Assembly: GCA_031379665.1 (NCBI GenBank)
Contig: JANNFI010000004.1
Location: 1 to 64,000, forward strand
DNA length: 64,000 bases
Source: SZUA-254 sp031379665
GTDB taxonomy: Bacteria; Bacteroidota; Ignavibacteria; UBA10030; SZUA-254
Reading direction: 5' to 3'
Shown here one piece after another: positions 26,623 through 36,300 of the stretch. The notes under the pieces are model-generated. The model was not told the origin of the DNA and ran no database searches. It worked only from the letters and a program-made list of their open reading frames with translations. Made by a program: the position numbers and the translations under genes. Every line of letters starts with the position of its first letter. Within the stretch, counting starts at the first letter, position 1.

Positions 26623-29152
26623 CCGGCCGCGTCCCCCCGCAGCCGCGTCACGGTCCCTGCGGCGGCTGAGGATGTGGCTCGCCGCCGCGGCCATCATACT
26701 TCCATTCGCTGGAGCATCGCCGGCGCAGGAACCCGACTCACTCTTCATCCCCCTCATACGGGCCGACTCGGCCGTACTCCAATCCGATACCGCCGCAGTG
26801 CAGGGGATCGACACCGTCGTCGCGTATTCCGCGTCCGACTCGATCGTCTTCGTCCTCGGGGAGCGGACGATGTCGCTGTACTCCCGGTCGAAGCTCCGGT
26901 ACCAGGACATGGAGCTCGAGTCCGAACGGGTGCAGATCGACTGGCGGACTGCAACGCTGCGCGCGCAGGGGATCCCGGATTCGGCCGACAGCTCGGGGAA
27001 GGGTTTCTCCGGCACCCCCGTGATGAAGGATGGGGGAGAGCAGTTCAACGGCCACGAACTGAGTTATAATTTCCGGACGAAGCGTGGGAAGATCGACCTG
27101 GGGGACACCAGGATCGAGGACGGTTTCTACCACGGCGAAACCATCAAGAAAACCGTCGAGGGCGACCTCTTCGTCCGCGATGGCCGCTACACCACCTGTG
27201 AGCTCGCCGAACCCCATTACTTCTTCGGGAGCCCGCGGATGAAGGTGGAACTGCAGGACAAGATCATCGCCGAACCGATCTATCTCTACGTCTCCGACGT
27301 GCCGGTGTTCGGCCTCCCGTTCGCCGTCCTCCCGAACCGGGCGGGGAGGCGGTCGGGTATCATCGCCCCGGCGTTCGGCGAGGACGCGAAGCGCGGGAAG
27401 TTCCTGAGCCACCTCGGGTTCTACTGGGCGACCTCCGATTACATGGACGTGGCGCTTCGCAGCGACATCTACACGAAGGGGGGGTATGCCCTGTACGGTG
27501 ATTACCGCTACGCCCTCCGGTACCTCTTCACCGGGTCGTTGACCGGCGATTACAAGCACCTGTTCACCGGGGAGTCGACCGACCCGAACCGGACCGAGGA
27601 GAACTCCTACCGGGTGAACCTGACACACGCGCAGCAGTTCGACCCCACGACGAAGCTCGGCGTGAACTTCACCTTCACCAGCGCCAACTCACTGGTCAAC
27701 ACGCTCAGCCTCGCCGAGGCCCTCAACCAGAACATCGTCTCGAACGCGACGTTCTCCCACGGCTGGGAGGGGACGCCCAACAGCTTCTCCCTCAACGTCA
27801 ACCGCACGCAGGACCTGCGCAACGGCAACATCACCGAGATCCTGCCGTCGGTGTATTTCAACCACAGCCAGAGTTTCCCCTTCCGCTCCGGCGGATCGGG
27901 GGGAGAGTCGGGGGGATCGAGGAGCTGGTACGAGGACCTCGGCCTCAGCTACGGCGTGAACTTCAGCAACAGGCTCTCGGCCTACGACAAGGACATCGTG
28001 GGCGTGAAGCGGGACTCGGGCGGCGTGGCGGTGTTCGACACCGTCACGGCCAGGGAGCGCGACCGGACACGAACGCTGTCGCAGACGCTCTCGCTCAACT
28101 TCGCGCCACGGCTCGGGCACGTCACCGTCGCCCCCTCTGTCAGCTACCGCGACGACCGCACCTTCATCGAGAATGACGTCCCACGGAGGAACCCTGCCGA
28201 CAGCACCCTGCAAACCTCGAAGGTGACCTCGCAGACAAAGTCGGGCATCGTGACCGCGTCGCTCTCCGCCAGTACGAAGTTCTACGGGATGGCCCAGCCC
28301 GGGTTTTTCGGAATTTCGGCCTTCCGCCATAGCGTGACGCCAAACGTCGGGTTCTCCTACGCGAGCCCCGTGATCGGGGAGAGCCGGGGCAAGGAGACGA
28401 TGTCGGCCAACTTCTCGTTGAGCAACATTTTCGAGATGAAGGGCCCCGCGCCGGATTCCGGCGATCCGGCCAAGATCCAGCTCCTGAACCTGAACGCGGG
28501 CTCGTCGTACAATTTCAGCGCCGACAGCCTTCGCCTGGCGCCGCTGTCGCTCTCGTTCCGGACGGGGATCCGCGACGTCGTGGATGTGGACGGAGGCGCG
28601 ACGTACGATTTTTACCGGCTGGTTCAGACGACGCCGGGCAGGTACGTCAGGGTGAACCAGTTCCTGCTCTCGGAGGAGGGCCAGCTGGCCCGGTTGACGA
28701 CGTTCCGCTTCAGCCTCTCGACCAAGGTCTCCGCCGGGGGCGAGGTGTCGGGCGGCGGCCCCGTGATGCCACCCGGCTCCGGGTATTCCCTGAACACCGC
28801 CGAACTCGAACCCGATTTCAGCATCCCCTGGAGCCTCTCGCTCTCGTTCGCGTTCAGCGAGAACAAGGTCCAGCCGAACCCGAGCCGCTCATCGAACCTG
28901 CGGGGGGGTCTCGAATTCAGCCTCACGGAAAAATGGAAGGTGAGCGCGAGCGGGGGGTACGACGTGTTCAACCGGGAGGTCGTGGCGCCCGAGCTGACGA
29001 TCTCCCGGGACCTCCACTGCTGGTTCATGAATTTCTACTGGGTGCCCACCGGTGAGTACAAGCAGTACCGCTTCGAGATCCGCGTCAAGGCGTCGCAACT
29101 CTCCGACCTGAAGCTGACCAAACAGGCAAGCACGAGGGGTTTCGCGCCGTAA
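26600..29152 (+). CDS. LptD-like outer-membrane LPS assembly protein
   Basis: 850 residues from GTG 26600, overlapping the ROK gene by 23 nt; ATG 26672 is a shorter alternative that keeps most of the hydrophobic signal region ending in A-S-P-A-Q. After the signal come an LptA/OstA-like beta-jellyroll (~60-200, S-D-S-I-V-F-V-L-G-E-R-T) and a large region of amphipathic strands typical of an outer-membrane barrel (~240-850), with conserved-looking P-I-Y-L-Y-V-S-D-V-P-V-F-G-L-P. LptD with LptE inserts lipopolysaccharide in the outer leaflet. This implies a diderm envelope. It does not end in the usual aromatic residue, so the C-terminus is a little unusual. Confidence 0.85.
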   Translation: MRPLSSSNRPRPPAAASRSLRRLRMWLAAAAIILPFAGASPAQEPDSLFIPLIRADSAVLQSDTAAVQGIDTVVAYSASDSIVFVLGERTMSLYSRSKLRYQDMELESERVQIDWRTATLRAQGIPDSADSSGKGFSGTPVMKDGGEQFNGHELSYNFRTKRGKIDLGDTRIEDGFYHGETIKKTVEGDLFVRDGRYTTCELAEPHYFFGSPRMKVELQDKIIAEPIYLYVSDVPVFGLPFAVLPNRAGRRSGIIAPAFGEDAKRGKFLSHLGFYWATSDYMDVALRSDIYTKGGYALYGDYRYALRYLFTGSLTGDYKHLFTGESTDPNRTEENSYRVNLTHAQQFDPTTKLGVNFTFTSANSLVNTLSLAEALNQNIVSNATFSHGWEGTPNSFSLNVNRTQDLRNGNITEILPSVYFNHSQSFPFRSGGSGGESGGSRSWYEDLGLSYGVNFSNRLSAYDKDIVGVKRDSGGVAVFDTVTARERDRTRTLSQTLSLNFAPRLGHVTVAPSVSYRDDRTFIENDVPRRNPADSTLQTSKVTSQTKSGIVTASLSASTKFYGMAQPGFFGISAFRHSVTPNVGFSYASPVIGESRGKETMSANFSLSNIFEMKGPAPDSGDPAKIQLLNLNAGSSYNFSADSLRLAPLSLSFRTGIRDVVDVDGGATYDFYRLVQTTPGRYVRVNQFLLSEEGQLARLTTFRFSLSTKVSAGGEVSGGGPVMPPGSGYSLNTAELEPDFSIPWSLSLSFAFSENKVQPNPSRSSNLRGGLEFSLTEKWKVSASGGYDVFNREVVAPELTISRDLHCWFMNFYWVPTGEYKQYRFEIRVKASQLSDLKLTKQASTRGFAP

Positions 29153-29174
29153 CCCGGCGCCGGGAGGGGGCGGC

Positions 29175-30434
29175 TTACGCCGGTATCTTCCGCTCCCGCG
29201 TCTGGTACTGCGGGGGCTTGCCTTCCTCGACCGTCGCCCTGGAGATGGTGCACCGGGCGACGTCGTGTTTCGACGGGAGGTGGTACATGATGTCGAGCAT
29301 CGTCTGCTCCATGATCGACCGCAGGGCCCTTGCGCCGGTGCCTCTGTTGATCGCCTTCCGCACGACCGCCTCGAGCGCCTCCCGTTTGAACTCCAGTTCG
29401 ACGCCCTCCATTTGGAAGAGCCGCTTGTACTGTTTGACGAGGGCGTTGCGCGGCAGGGTCAGGATGCTCATCAGGGCCCGCTCGTCAAGGGAGTGGAGGG
29501 ATGAAATCACCGGGAGCCTCCCAATGAACTCCGGGATCAGGCCGAACTTGAGCAGGTCGTCCGGCTCGATAAAGGGGAGGTAGTCGTCGGCCTTGACGTT
29601 GCGCCTGCTCTTGATGCGTGCGCCGAACCCCATGGTGTTGCTTTCCACCCGCCGGGCGATGACCTTTTCGATCCCTTCGAAAGCGCCGCCGCAGATGAAG
29701 AGGATGTTCTTCGTGTTGACATTAATAAGGCTCTGCTCGGGATGCTTCCGCCCGCCCTTCGGCGGGACGCCTGCGACCGTCCCCTCGAGGATCTTGAGGA
29801 GCGCCTGCTGGACCCCCTCGCCCGAAACATCGCGCGTGATCGAGGCCGAATCGCTCTTCCGGGCGATCTTGTCCACCTCGTCGATGTACACGATGCCCCG
29901 CTCCGCCCTTTCGACGTTGTAGTCGGAATTCTGGAGCAGGTGCACGAGCACCGTTTCCACGTCGTCGCCGACGTAACCGGCTTCGGTCAGCGTCGTGGCA
30001 TCGGCGATCGCGAAGGGGACCGAGAGGATTCTCGCGAGCGTTTGCGCGAGGAGCGTCTTCCCCGTGCCGGTGGGGCCGATCAAGAGGATGTTGCTCTTCT
30101 CGATCTCGACCTGCTCCCCGGGGGCGTGGTGGTCGATCGCCTCGATCCGCTTGTAGTGGTTGTAGACCGCGACGGAGAGCGTTTTCTTCGCCTGTTCCTG
30201 CCCCACGACGTAGTCGTCGAGGGCCTTCTTGATCTCCATCGGCGGGAGGAGGGACCCCTTCGCCGGCGGTTTGCCCTGGGTCAGGCGCGTCTTCCTGAGC
30301 ATCTCGACTGAACTCGCCACGCACGCGTCGCAGATGTACGCGTCGGGTCCTGCGATGATGCTCTGCACCTGGTCCGCAGGTTTCCCGCAGAAGGAACATT
30401 TCACCAGGTCGTCCGGCTTGACTCGGTTGGGCAT
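29175..30434 (-). CDS. clpX: ATP-dependent Clp protease ATPase subunit ClpX
   Basis: 419 residues, the standard ClpX length. N-terminal C4 zinc-binding domain (C-S-F-C-G-K and C-D-A-C), Walker A G-P-T-G-T-G-K-T-L-L-A, Walker B I-V-Y-I-D-E-V-D-K, a sensor 1 region and R-S-I-M-E at the C-terminal small domain. The ring unfolds substrates and feeds them to ClpP. The gene starts 4 nt after clpP in the order tig-clpP-clpX and is surely co-transcribed. It converges with the lptD-like gene. Confidence 0.97.
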   Translation of the reverse strand: MPNRVKPDDLVKCSFCGKPADQVQSIIAGPDAYICDACVASSVEMLRKTRLTQGKPPAKGSLLPPMEIKKALDDYVVGQEQAKKTLSVAVYNHYKRIEAIDHHAPGEQVEIEKSNILLIGPTGTGKTLLAQTLARILSVPFAIADATTLTEAGYVGDDVETVLVHLLQNSDYNVERAERGIVYIDEVDKIARKSDSASITRDVSGEGVQQALLKILEGTVAGVPPKGGRKHPEQSLINVNTKNILFICGGAFEGIEKVIARRVESNTMGFGARIKSRRNVKADDYLPFIEPDDLLKFGLIPEFIGRLPVISSLHSLDERALMSILTLPRNALVKQYKRLFQMEGVELEFKREALEAVVRKAINRGTGARALRSIMEQTMLDIMYHLPSKHDVARCTISRATVEEGKPPQYQTRERKIPA

Positions 30435-30438
30435 CGTG

Positions 30439-31059
30439 CTATTTTTTCGGTTCGATCTTGGCTTTCTTGACGAGGATGCTGTCGATGATGCCGTATTCCC
30501 TGGCCTCGTCGGCCGACATGTAGCGGTCCCTGTCGGTGTCGCTCTCGATCTGCTCGACCGACTTCCCCGTGTGCCCCGCGAGGACGCCGTTGATCTGCTT
30601 TTTGATCTTCAGGATCTCTTCCGCCTGGATGTGGATGTCCGAGGCCGTCCCCTGGGTGCCGCCCCAGGGCTGGTGGATCATGATCCGCGAGTTCGGGAGC
30701 GCCGTCCGCTTCCCTTTTGTGCCCCCGGCGAGGAGGATCGCGGCGATGCTCGCCGACATCCCGATGCAGATCGTCGCGACGGCGGGCCGGATGTACTGCA
30801 TCGTGTCGTAGATGGCCATGCCTGCGTAGACACCCCCGCCCGGACTGTTGATGTAGATGTAGATGTCCTTCTCGGGGTCTTCCGATTCGAGGAAGAGCAG
30901 CTGGGCGATGATGAGGCTCGCCACCGTATCGTCGACGGGGGTGCCGAGGAAGACGATCCGTTCCTTGAGGAGTCTGGAGTAGATGTCGTACGCCCGTTCG
31001 CCGCGGCCGGTCTGTTCGACGACCATCGGGACGAGCTGGTTCCTGGTGTATTGGCTCAT
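30439..31059 (-). CDS. clpP: ATP-dependent Clp protease proteolytic subunit ClpP
   Basis: 206 residues. Catalytic triad: Ser104 in G-M-S-A-S-I-A-A, His129 in M-I-H-Q-P-W-G-G and an aspartate near 174 in S-D-T-D-R-D-R-Y. The residues before the serine (M-S-A-S-I) differ mildly from the common A-A-S-M but preserve the nucleophile position. Forms the tetradecameric chamber with ClpX. 48 nt downstream of tig, 4 nt upstream of clpX. Confidence 0.96.
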   Translation of the reverse strand: MSQYTRNQLVPMVVEQTGRGERAYDIYSRLLKERIVFLGTPVDDTVASLIIAQLLFLESEDPEKDIYIYINSPGGGVYAGMAIYDTMQYIRPAVATICIGMSASIAAILLAGGTKGKRTALPNSRIMIHQPWGGTQGTASDIHIQAEEILKIKKQINGVLAGHTGKSVEQIESDTDRDRYMSADEAREYGIIDSILVKKAKIEPKK

Positions 31060-31107
31060 GGAGTGGATGACCTTTCCGTTTATGGCTGGTGTAAAGGAGC
31101 GCCGTGT

Positions 31108-32379
31108 TTAGAAAAATTCGGTGGTTGACTTCTCGCTCAGCTGGGCGTTCGCGAGAAGGTAGTCGTTCAGTTTCTCGGTCAGGAGACGTTCCCGGGTGGA
31201 GGCGGAGGCCTGATACATCGCGATGAGGCGTTCCCTGTCCACGCCGATGACCGCCGCGTCGCGCTCGGCGAACCGCGCGTAATCCTCAGGCGTCAGCTCC
31301 ATTTCCGCGTCCGCGATGATGCGGTCCCGGATGAGGTGCCACTTGGCCTGGAAGGCCACCGGCCCGCGGTTCTGCTCCCGGAACTCCTGTTCGTTGAAGT
31401 CGGACGGGAGCTTGTGCCCGGGGCCGCGGTGCTTCGCGTCCTCGATCAGCGAGTCGGTGTAGGCCCGGACGAGCGACTCGGGGATGACAAATTCGTGCCG
31501 GCCGACGATGTCGGAGATGACTGCGTCAAGCGTCCTGCGCCTGCTGCGGTCGTCCCAGTACTTCCGGATGCTCTCCCGGAGTTCGGCCGTGAAATCCGCG
31601 GCCGTGGCACTCTTGCCTTTCGTGATCGTCGAGACGAATTCGTCGGTCACCTCGGGGAGCAAGACCGTCTTGATCTGCTTCACCTGGACTTCGAGGTTTC
31701 GTTTTTCACCCTCCTCGCCTTCGCGGGGTTCGACCGTCATTCGCAAGACGGCGCCGGCCTCCACCCCGATCAATTTCTCCCTGATCTCCTGGAAAATTGA
31801 ATCGTCCCCGAGGTAGAGCCGGGCGTCGGTGGTCTTCCGCCCGATGAGCGGGGTTCCCGCATCGTCGAGCTCCTGGATGTCCACGGTAACGAGCGTCTGT
31901 TCGTCGATCACCGTCGGCGAGTCTGCGAGCGTGCTGTTCGACCGCCGGATCCGGTTGAGTTCGTCCTGCAGCTCGGCGTCCGTGATCTCGTGCAGCGGCT
32001 TCTCCACGCTCACTCCCCGGTACGCGCCCAGGTCGAAGACGGGCAGGACCTCATAGCGAATCCTGAAGTTCAGACCGGTGTCAGGCTTGTAATCGATGGT
32101 CGTGAGCACCGGGTCCCCGATCGGCCGGATGTCCCGCTCCTCCATCGCGCGGCGGTAGAGATCGTTGGCGATGGTGTCGATCGAGGTGTAGCGAATGCTC
32201 TCGCCGTAAATCTGGCGGATCATCGAGAGGGGGGCCTTGCCCGTGCGGAAGCCCTTGAGGGAGGCGGTCTGCTGGTATTTCCGGTACGCCTCCTCGAAGT
32301 GAGGGGTGAGTTCGTCGTTGCTCGATGAGATTTCAATTTCCTTGTCGACGTCGGTGACGTCGGTGATCGATACGTTCAT
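31108..32379 (-). CDS. tig: Trigger factor
   Basis: 423 residues: N-terminal ribosome-binding domain (G-F-R-T-G-K-A-P matches the ribosome-docking loop G-F-R-x-G-K-x-P), a middle FKBP-like domain (~150-240) and a long helical C-terminal chaperone arm. It binds nascent chains at the exit tunnel. The FKBP domain is weakly conserved, so prolyl isomerase activity may be reduced or absent. First gene of tig-clpP-clpX, a frequent bacterial cluster. It lies 60 nt downstream of tRNA-Leu on the same strand. Confidence 0.95.
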   Translation of the reverse strand: MNVSITDVTDVDKEIEISSSNDELTPHFEEAYRKYQQTASLKGFRTGKAPLSMIRQIYGESIRYTSIDTIANDLYRRAMEERDIRPIGDPVLTTIDYKPDTGLNFRIRYEVLPVFDLGAYRGVSVEKPLHEITDAELQDELNRIRRSNSTLADSPTVIDEQTLVTVDIQELDDAGTPLIGRKTTDARLYLGDDSIFQEIREKLIGVEAGAVLRMTVEPREGEEGEKRNLEVQVKQIKTVLLPEVTDEFVSTITKGKSATAADFTAELRESIRKYWDDRSRRRTLDAVISDIVGRHEFVIPESLVRAYTDSLIEDAKHRGPGHKLPSDFNEQEFREQNRGPVAFQAKWHLIRDRIIADAEMELTPEDYARFAERDAAVIGVDRERLIAMYQASASTRERLLTEKLNDYLLANAQLSEKSTTEFF

Positions 32380-32439
32380 CTGGTTCGGTTCCTACAAAGT
32401 GATGGTCCGTCCGGGCTGGCGGCCACGGCGCGCGTTAGT

Positions 32440-32520
32440 GGGTAGAGGGGGAGTCGAACCCCCATGGATTTCTCCATTGGATCCTAAATCCAACGCGTCT
32501 GCCAGTTTCGCCATCTACCC
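32440..32520 (-). tRNA. tRNA-Leu (anticodon UAG)
   Basis: Minus-strand cloverleaf with a 7-bp acceptor stem (GGGTAGA with TCTACCC), D-arm, anticodon arm TTGGA/TCCAA around loop TTTAGGA (anticodon TAG), a short variable region and a T-arm with GGTTCGACTCC. Discriminator is A, as expected for leucine. No CCA is encoded. It shares a promoter and direction with tig. Confidence 0.95.
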
Positions 32521-32599
32521 GGATATTGATGCGGCAAAATCGGGGCGCCCGGGGTGGATTCCGGCCGCCGTTCAAACCGGCCGATTGAATTAACAGGCA

Positions 32600-32631
32600 C
32601 CAATATACGTCATTCGCGGGAAGTTTAAAAA
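32600..32631 (-). promoter_or_regulatory. Promoter for tRNA-Leu and probably tig
   Basis: On the minus strand: TTTT at 32631-32628, 20-nt spacer, TATATTGG at 32607-32600 (TAnnTTTG with one mismatch), about 80 nt upstream of the tRNA 5' end. No other promoter was seen between the tRNA and tig. Confidence 0.4.
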
Positions 32632-32690
32632 TCCCGGCAGCTCGTGAACAGAGCCCTCCGGGAGGATCGAGGGGTCTCGGCGGGGGGGGC

Positions 32691-33053
32691 CTATTCCATC
32701 AGGACACGATTGATGCAGGCGAGGAGGTTGTTCATATCGAACGGTTTCGACATAAAATCGCTGGCTCCCAGTGCAAGGCTCTCACGGGCGATTTTCAGTT
32801 CGCCGACCCCGGTGAGCATGATGACCTTCCGGGCGAGGTCGTCTTCGCGAATACGCTGAAGGACATCGAGCCCGCCCATCTCCGGCATCTTGATGTCGAG
32901 GATGACCAGGTCGACTTCGTTGTCGGCGAGGTAACTCAACGCATCCGGTCCGTTCGAAACGTCGTGAATGTCAAATCCGTTATGTTCCAGTTCGTGTCGC
33001 ACGAGAGTCCTGATGGTATCCTCGTCGTCGACGATCAGTATTTTCCTGGCCAT
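32691..33053 (-). CDS. Single-domain response regulator (CheY-like)
   Basis: 120 residues, a receiver domain only. Acidic pair D-D-E at 9-11, phospho-acceptor Asp53 in I-L-D-I-K-M-P, switch Thr81 and Lys103 in S-K-P-F-D. No output domain, so it must act by protein-protein contact or in a phosphorelay. No kinase is adjacent; the hybrid kinase at 1265 is the only one in the window. It has its own promoter at 33085-33116 and an AGAAGG ribosome site. It resembles the receiver at 59254 in sequence and size. Confidence 0.92.
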   Translation of the reverse strand: MARKILIVDDEDTIRTLVRHELEHNGFDIHDVSNGPDALSYLADNEVDLVILDIKMPEMGGLDVLQRIREDDLARKVIMLTGVGELKIARESLALGASDFMSKPFDMNNLLACINRVLME

Positions 33054-33084
33054 GGAAACCTTCTCTGATGTTTAAATTTTCGCC

Positions 33085-33116
33085 CAAATATATGGTGAAA
33101 CGGAGGGAAATGCAAA
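33085..33116 (-). promoter_or_regulatory. Exact-consensus promoter for the orphan receiver gene
   Basis: On the minus strand: TTTG at 33116-33113, 20-nt spacer, TATATTTG at 33092-33085. Both boxes match the Bacteroidota consensus fully. Transcription from about 33080 would give a ~27-nt leader with a ribosome site. Confidence 0.7.
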
Positions 33117-33159
33117 CGCCGTGTTGACGGCGGACAACACCGGGTGGCGCCGATCAATC

Positions 33160-33190
33160 TTGTCCGGAACGGTAAAAATCTCTATATTTT
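33160..33190 (+). promoter_or_regulatory. Promoter for tRNA-Arg
   Basis: TTG at 33160-33162, 20-nt spacer, TATATTTT at 33183-33190, about 30 nt before the tRNA. Divergent from the receiver-gene promoter, with about 45 nt between them. Confidence 0.55.
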
Positions 33191-33220
33191 ACAGTTAATT
33201 CAGACCGGATTCAGTGGGTT

Positions 33221-33294
33221 GACCCCGTAGCTCAAGTGGATAGAGCAACAGCCTTCTAAGCTGTAGGTTGCGCGTTCGATTCGCGCCGGGGTCA
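33221..33294 (+). tRNA. tRNA-Arg (anticodon UCU)
   Basis: Acceptor stem GACCCCG/CGGGGTC, anticodon arm ACAGC/GCTGT around loop CTTCTAA (anticodon TCT), T-arm GCGCG/CGCGC around TTCGATT, discriminator A. Reads AGA codons. No CCA encoded. The T9SS giant gene ends only 9 nt downstream on the other strand. Confidence 0.96.
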
Positions 33295-33302
33295 CGAGCG
33301 CA

Positions 33303-36300
33303 TCATTTGAGGAGGATCATCTTCCTGATGTCGGTGAAGGAGCCTGCGGCGGAAGAGTGCGCAAGGATCCTGTAGAAATAGATGCCGCTCACGACGGGGA
33401 CCCCCGCCTCGTTGGTCCCGTCCCATTCCCTCGAGAAAAAACCTGCCGGCTGGACTTCATTAACGATGCGCCTGATTTCCCGCCCGAGGATGTCATAGAT
33501 TATCAACTCGATCGCGGCCTCCGCGGGCAGGTCATAGCGTATGACCGTCGCCGGGTTGAAGGGGTTGGGGTAATTCTGGTGGAGGGTGAACGCCCCTGGC
33601 AAGCCCGGTGTCCCCCTGAGGGTGAGGACGACGGTGACGTCACCACCGCTGAGCTCGACCGCGCCATCGTCCCGTAGCGGAATCATTCGCGGACCGACCG
33701 TGAGCGTCGCCGTGGACGTGAACGAAAGCATCTCCCAGCTCAGTGTGACGGGATATCGCGGAGAAGAGATGACTACCGGAATGTCCCGAACATCACCCTC
33801 ACTGACGGTTTCAAGGATTCGCTGAGTCGCGAACCGTGCGTCGAATTCGCCCGCGGGTGGAGGGGGTGGAAGTTCGAACGGATCGGCGCGAGTCGGGTCG
33901 CCCTGCTGCGGATCAGCACAGAAGTAGAGGGACATCGCGCCACCTGCGGGATTCCCGACCTTGAGGATGTTGGCGCCTTCGACCTGTTCGACGATCGTCA
34001 TTCGACGTCCTTGCCTGGGCGCGGGGGCCGGGGACGCGACGTCGAGCACCATCGCCCCGTCGCCGGCAGATCGGACCCAGTACCCCATTCCGGGCAGGAG
34101 CGAGTCGGCGAGGAAATATCCGTGCTGATAACCGTAGAACAGTCCGCTCAGGAGATCGGGGGGATCGCTCCGGGCCGAAGAGGCGGCTAACCCCGTACTC
34201 AGCGTCCCGACGAGGTTCCACCCTTCCCAGACGTCGACCGTGTCGACCGATCGTTCGACGCCTTCGATGGCGAGGGTATCGACCTTCTTCTGGTAGTGCA
34301 GCCAGTAGCCCATCCCCGCGACAAGGGTGTCGTTCTGGCGGTACCCGATCAGCGGGTCGAACGAGTACGCCTTTCCCGTAGCCGACGGGTAGATCGCCCG
34401 GACCCCGGGCGAACCGGGGTGTACCGGGAGCGAAACCAGCTGCCACGACGATATCCAGTCCTCCGAAATCGCCGGTTCGTTGGTGATCAGCAGGCAGGAT
34501 GAGATTGAGTCGTCGGTGACGACGAACTCGCCGGTCGATTTCATGTCCGCGACCGCGCCGTGACCGTCGTCGATGAAGACCGGCCCGTTGAAGGACCTCG
34601 CGATCGCCGCCGGGTCCCACCGCAGGGTCATCGGATACCCGCCCCCGCCCAGGTAGGATGGGAGGAAGCTGACGAGGAAGGTGTCCACCTGGCCGAATGA
34701 TCGGAAATCACGGACATCGGTCCACCCACCCTGGCCGAAATGCGGGCTCTCCTCTTCGAGAGGATAGTGCGGATCGTGGAACCGCGCGTCGAAGATGCCG
34801 ACCATTTTCGCGAATTCACGCGGCGGAATTTCGAACTCCCCTTCGAGCGAATCGATTCGCGTCGCCCCGGTGTCGGTCAGCCAGAAACCGGTTGACGCCC
34901 CCGGACGAATTCCCCACCAGAGGTCGTGAGTAAAACCGGCGACGTCGTCGACGACGATCTTGAATCTCAATTTGACGCAAAACGAATATCCGAAATCGAT
35001 CCCGTCCGAGGTCAAGTCAGCGGACGTGACCGAGGCGGGGCGGTCTCCGGGCGTGGCCGGAGCCGTCCTCCACCAGTACAGCTGATCTTTGATCCCGACT
35101 TTGAATGAGCCGTTCGGCAGCCTTTCGAAGTGGTAGTTGCCCGACGCGTCGGTGATGGTGCTGTCCGCGGCCCCGCCGGTGAGCCTCACCGTCCTGCCCG
35201 GTAGTCCGGGTTCCCCTGGATCCCGCACGCTGTCGCCATCGAGGTCCTCGAACACCGTACCCGTGATGAAGCCACCCCTGAAGTAGGTGCCGATGTCGTG
35301 GCCTGTCGACGCCCCGTTCTCCGGCAGAGCGAGCGTGTGGACTCCGTTCGCCGGAGTCGTGAATACCCAGCCCGGGCGTTGCTCCGTCGTCACCGAGAAG
35401 GTCCCCGAATCCAGCCGGTCGAACCTAAACCTTCCGTCGGTTCCGGTGAAGGCCGTCAGAGAGTTCTTCCCGGTGAGAAAGACCAGCATCCGGGAGGCAA
35501 GTTTATCGGGGAAGGCGCGCAGGCTGTCGTTGTTGAGGTCCTGGAAAATCTTGCCCTCGATGAGCCCTCCGTGTGGCGTGCCGAAAACGATGTCTTCGGG
35601 GTAGACGGGAGCGATGCAGTAGCCCCGGTTGCTTCCGGTCCCGGGGAGGATAGTGATCAAGCCCCGGAGGAACCTGATGAATGCGCCGGGGGCGGGTGGG
35701 CTGTAGAGCGAGGCGGGGTCACGGTGGCCCCTGACGGTGAACCACCGCGAATCGTCTGTCATCGTGAAGGAATTCCCCGCGCCGTCGGTGAGCGTCTGCG
35801 ACCCCGACGCGGTGTCGTGTTCCGAAGCGACCAGGAGATCGGATAATTCCACGAGCATCCCCTCGTACTGCTCACCGCGGCTGTATCTGACCATCCCCGA
35901 GGGGTACTCGTCGAGATAAAAATCGGAGACGGCGACGGAGATCGGTGACAGGACAACTCCGGCGCCAGAAACCACCGCGCCCGTAGCGCGAAAAACGGTC
36001 AGGCTGTTCACCGACGGAGAGGGCGTTTCCGCGACTGTCCCCACGAGCGTGACGCTGTCGCCGGGCTGGATGCCGGAAAATCCCGGCCCGGCCGGAGCCA
36101 CGATGTCCACGATGATGCCCCGCCAGGAGTCGAGGGCGGTGTCGGCATCGTATACGACCATCCGGGACACACCGCCGACCTGAAATTCACCCGGCGGAAC
36201 CGCGCAGACAGCCTTCAGCCGGATCGTGTCCGCGGGGTTGAGGGGCGTGGATTGGGTCCAGTAGTACCCGGGGTTCGAATTCTGGTTTGAGTCGGCCAGC

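Noticed and set aside
29153..29164. 12-bp perfect palindrome between lptD-like and clpX
   Set aside because: GC-only palindrome with no loop or T tract; too short and common in such DNA to call a terminator.
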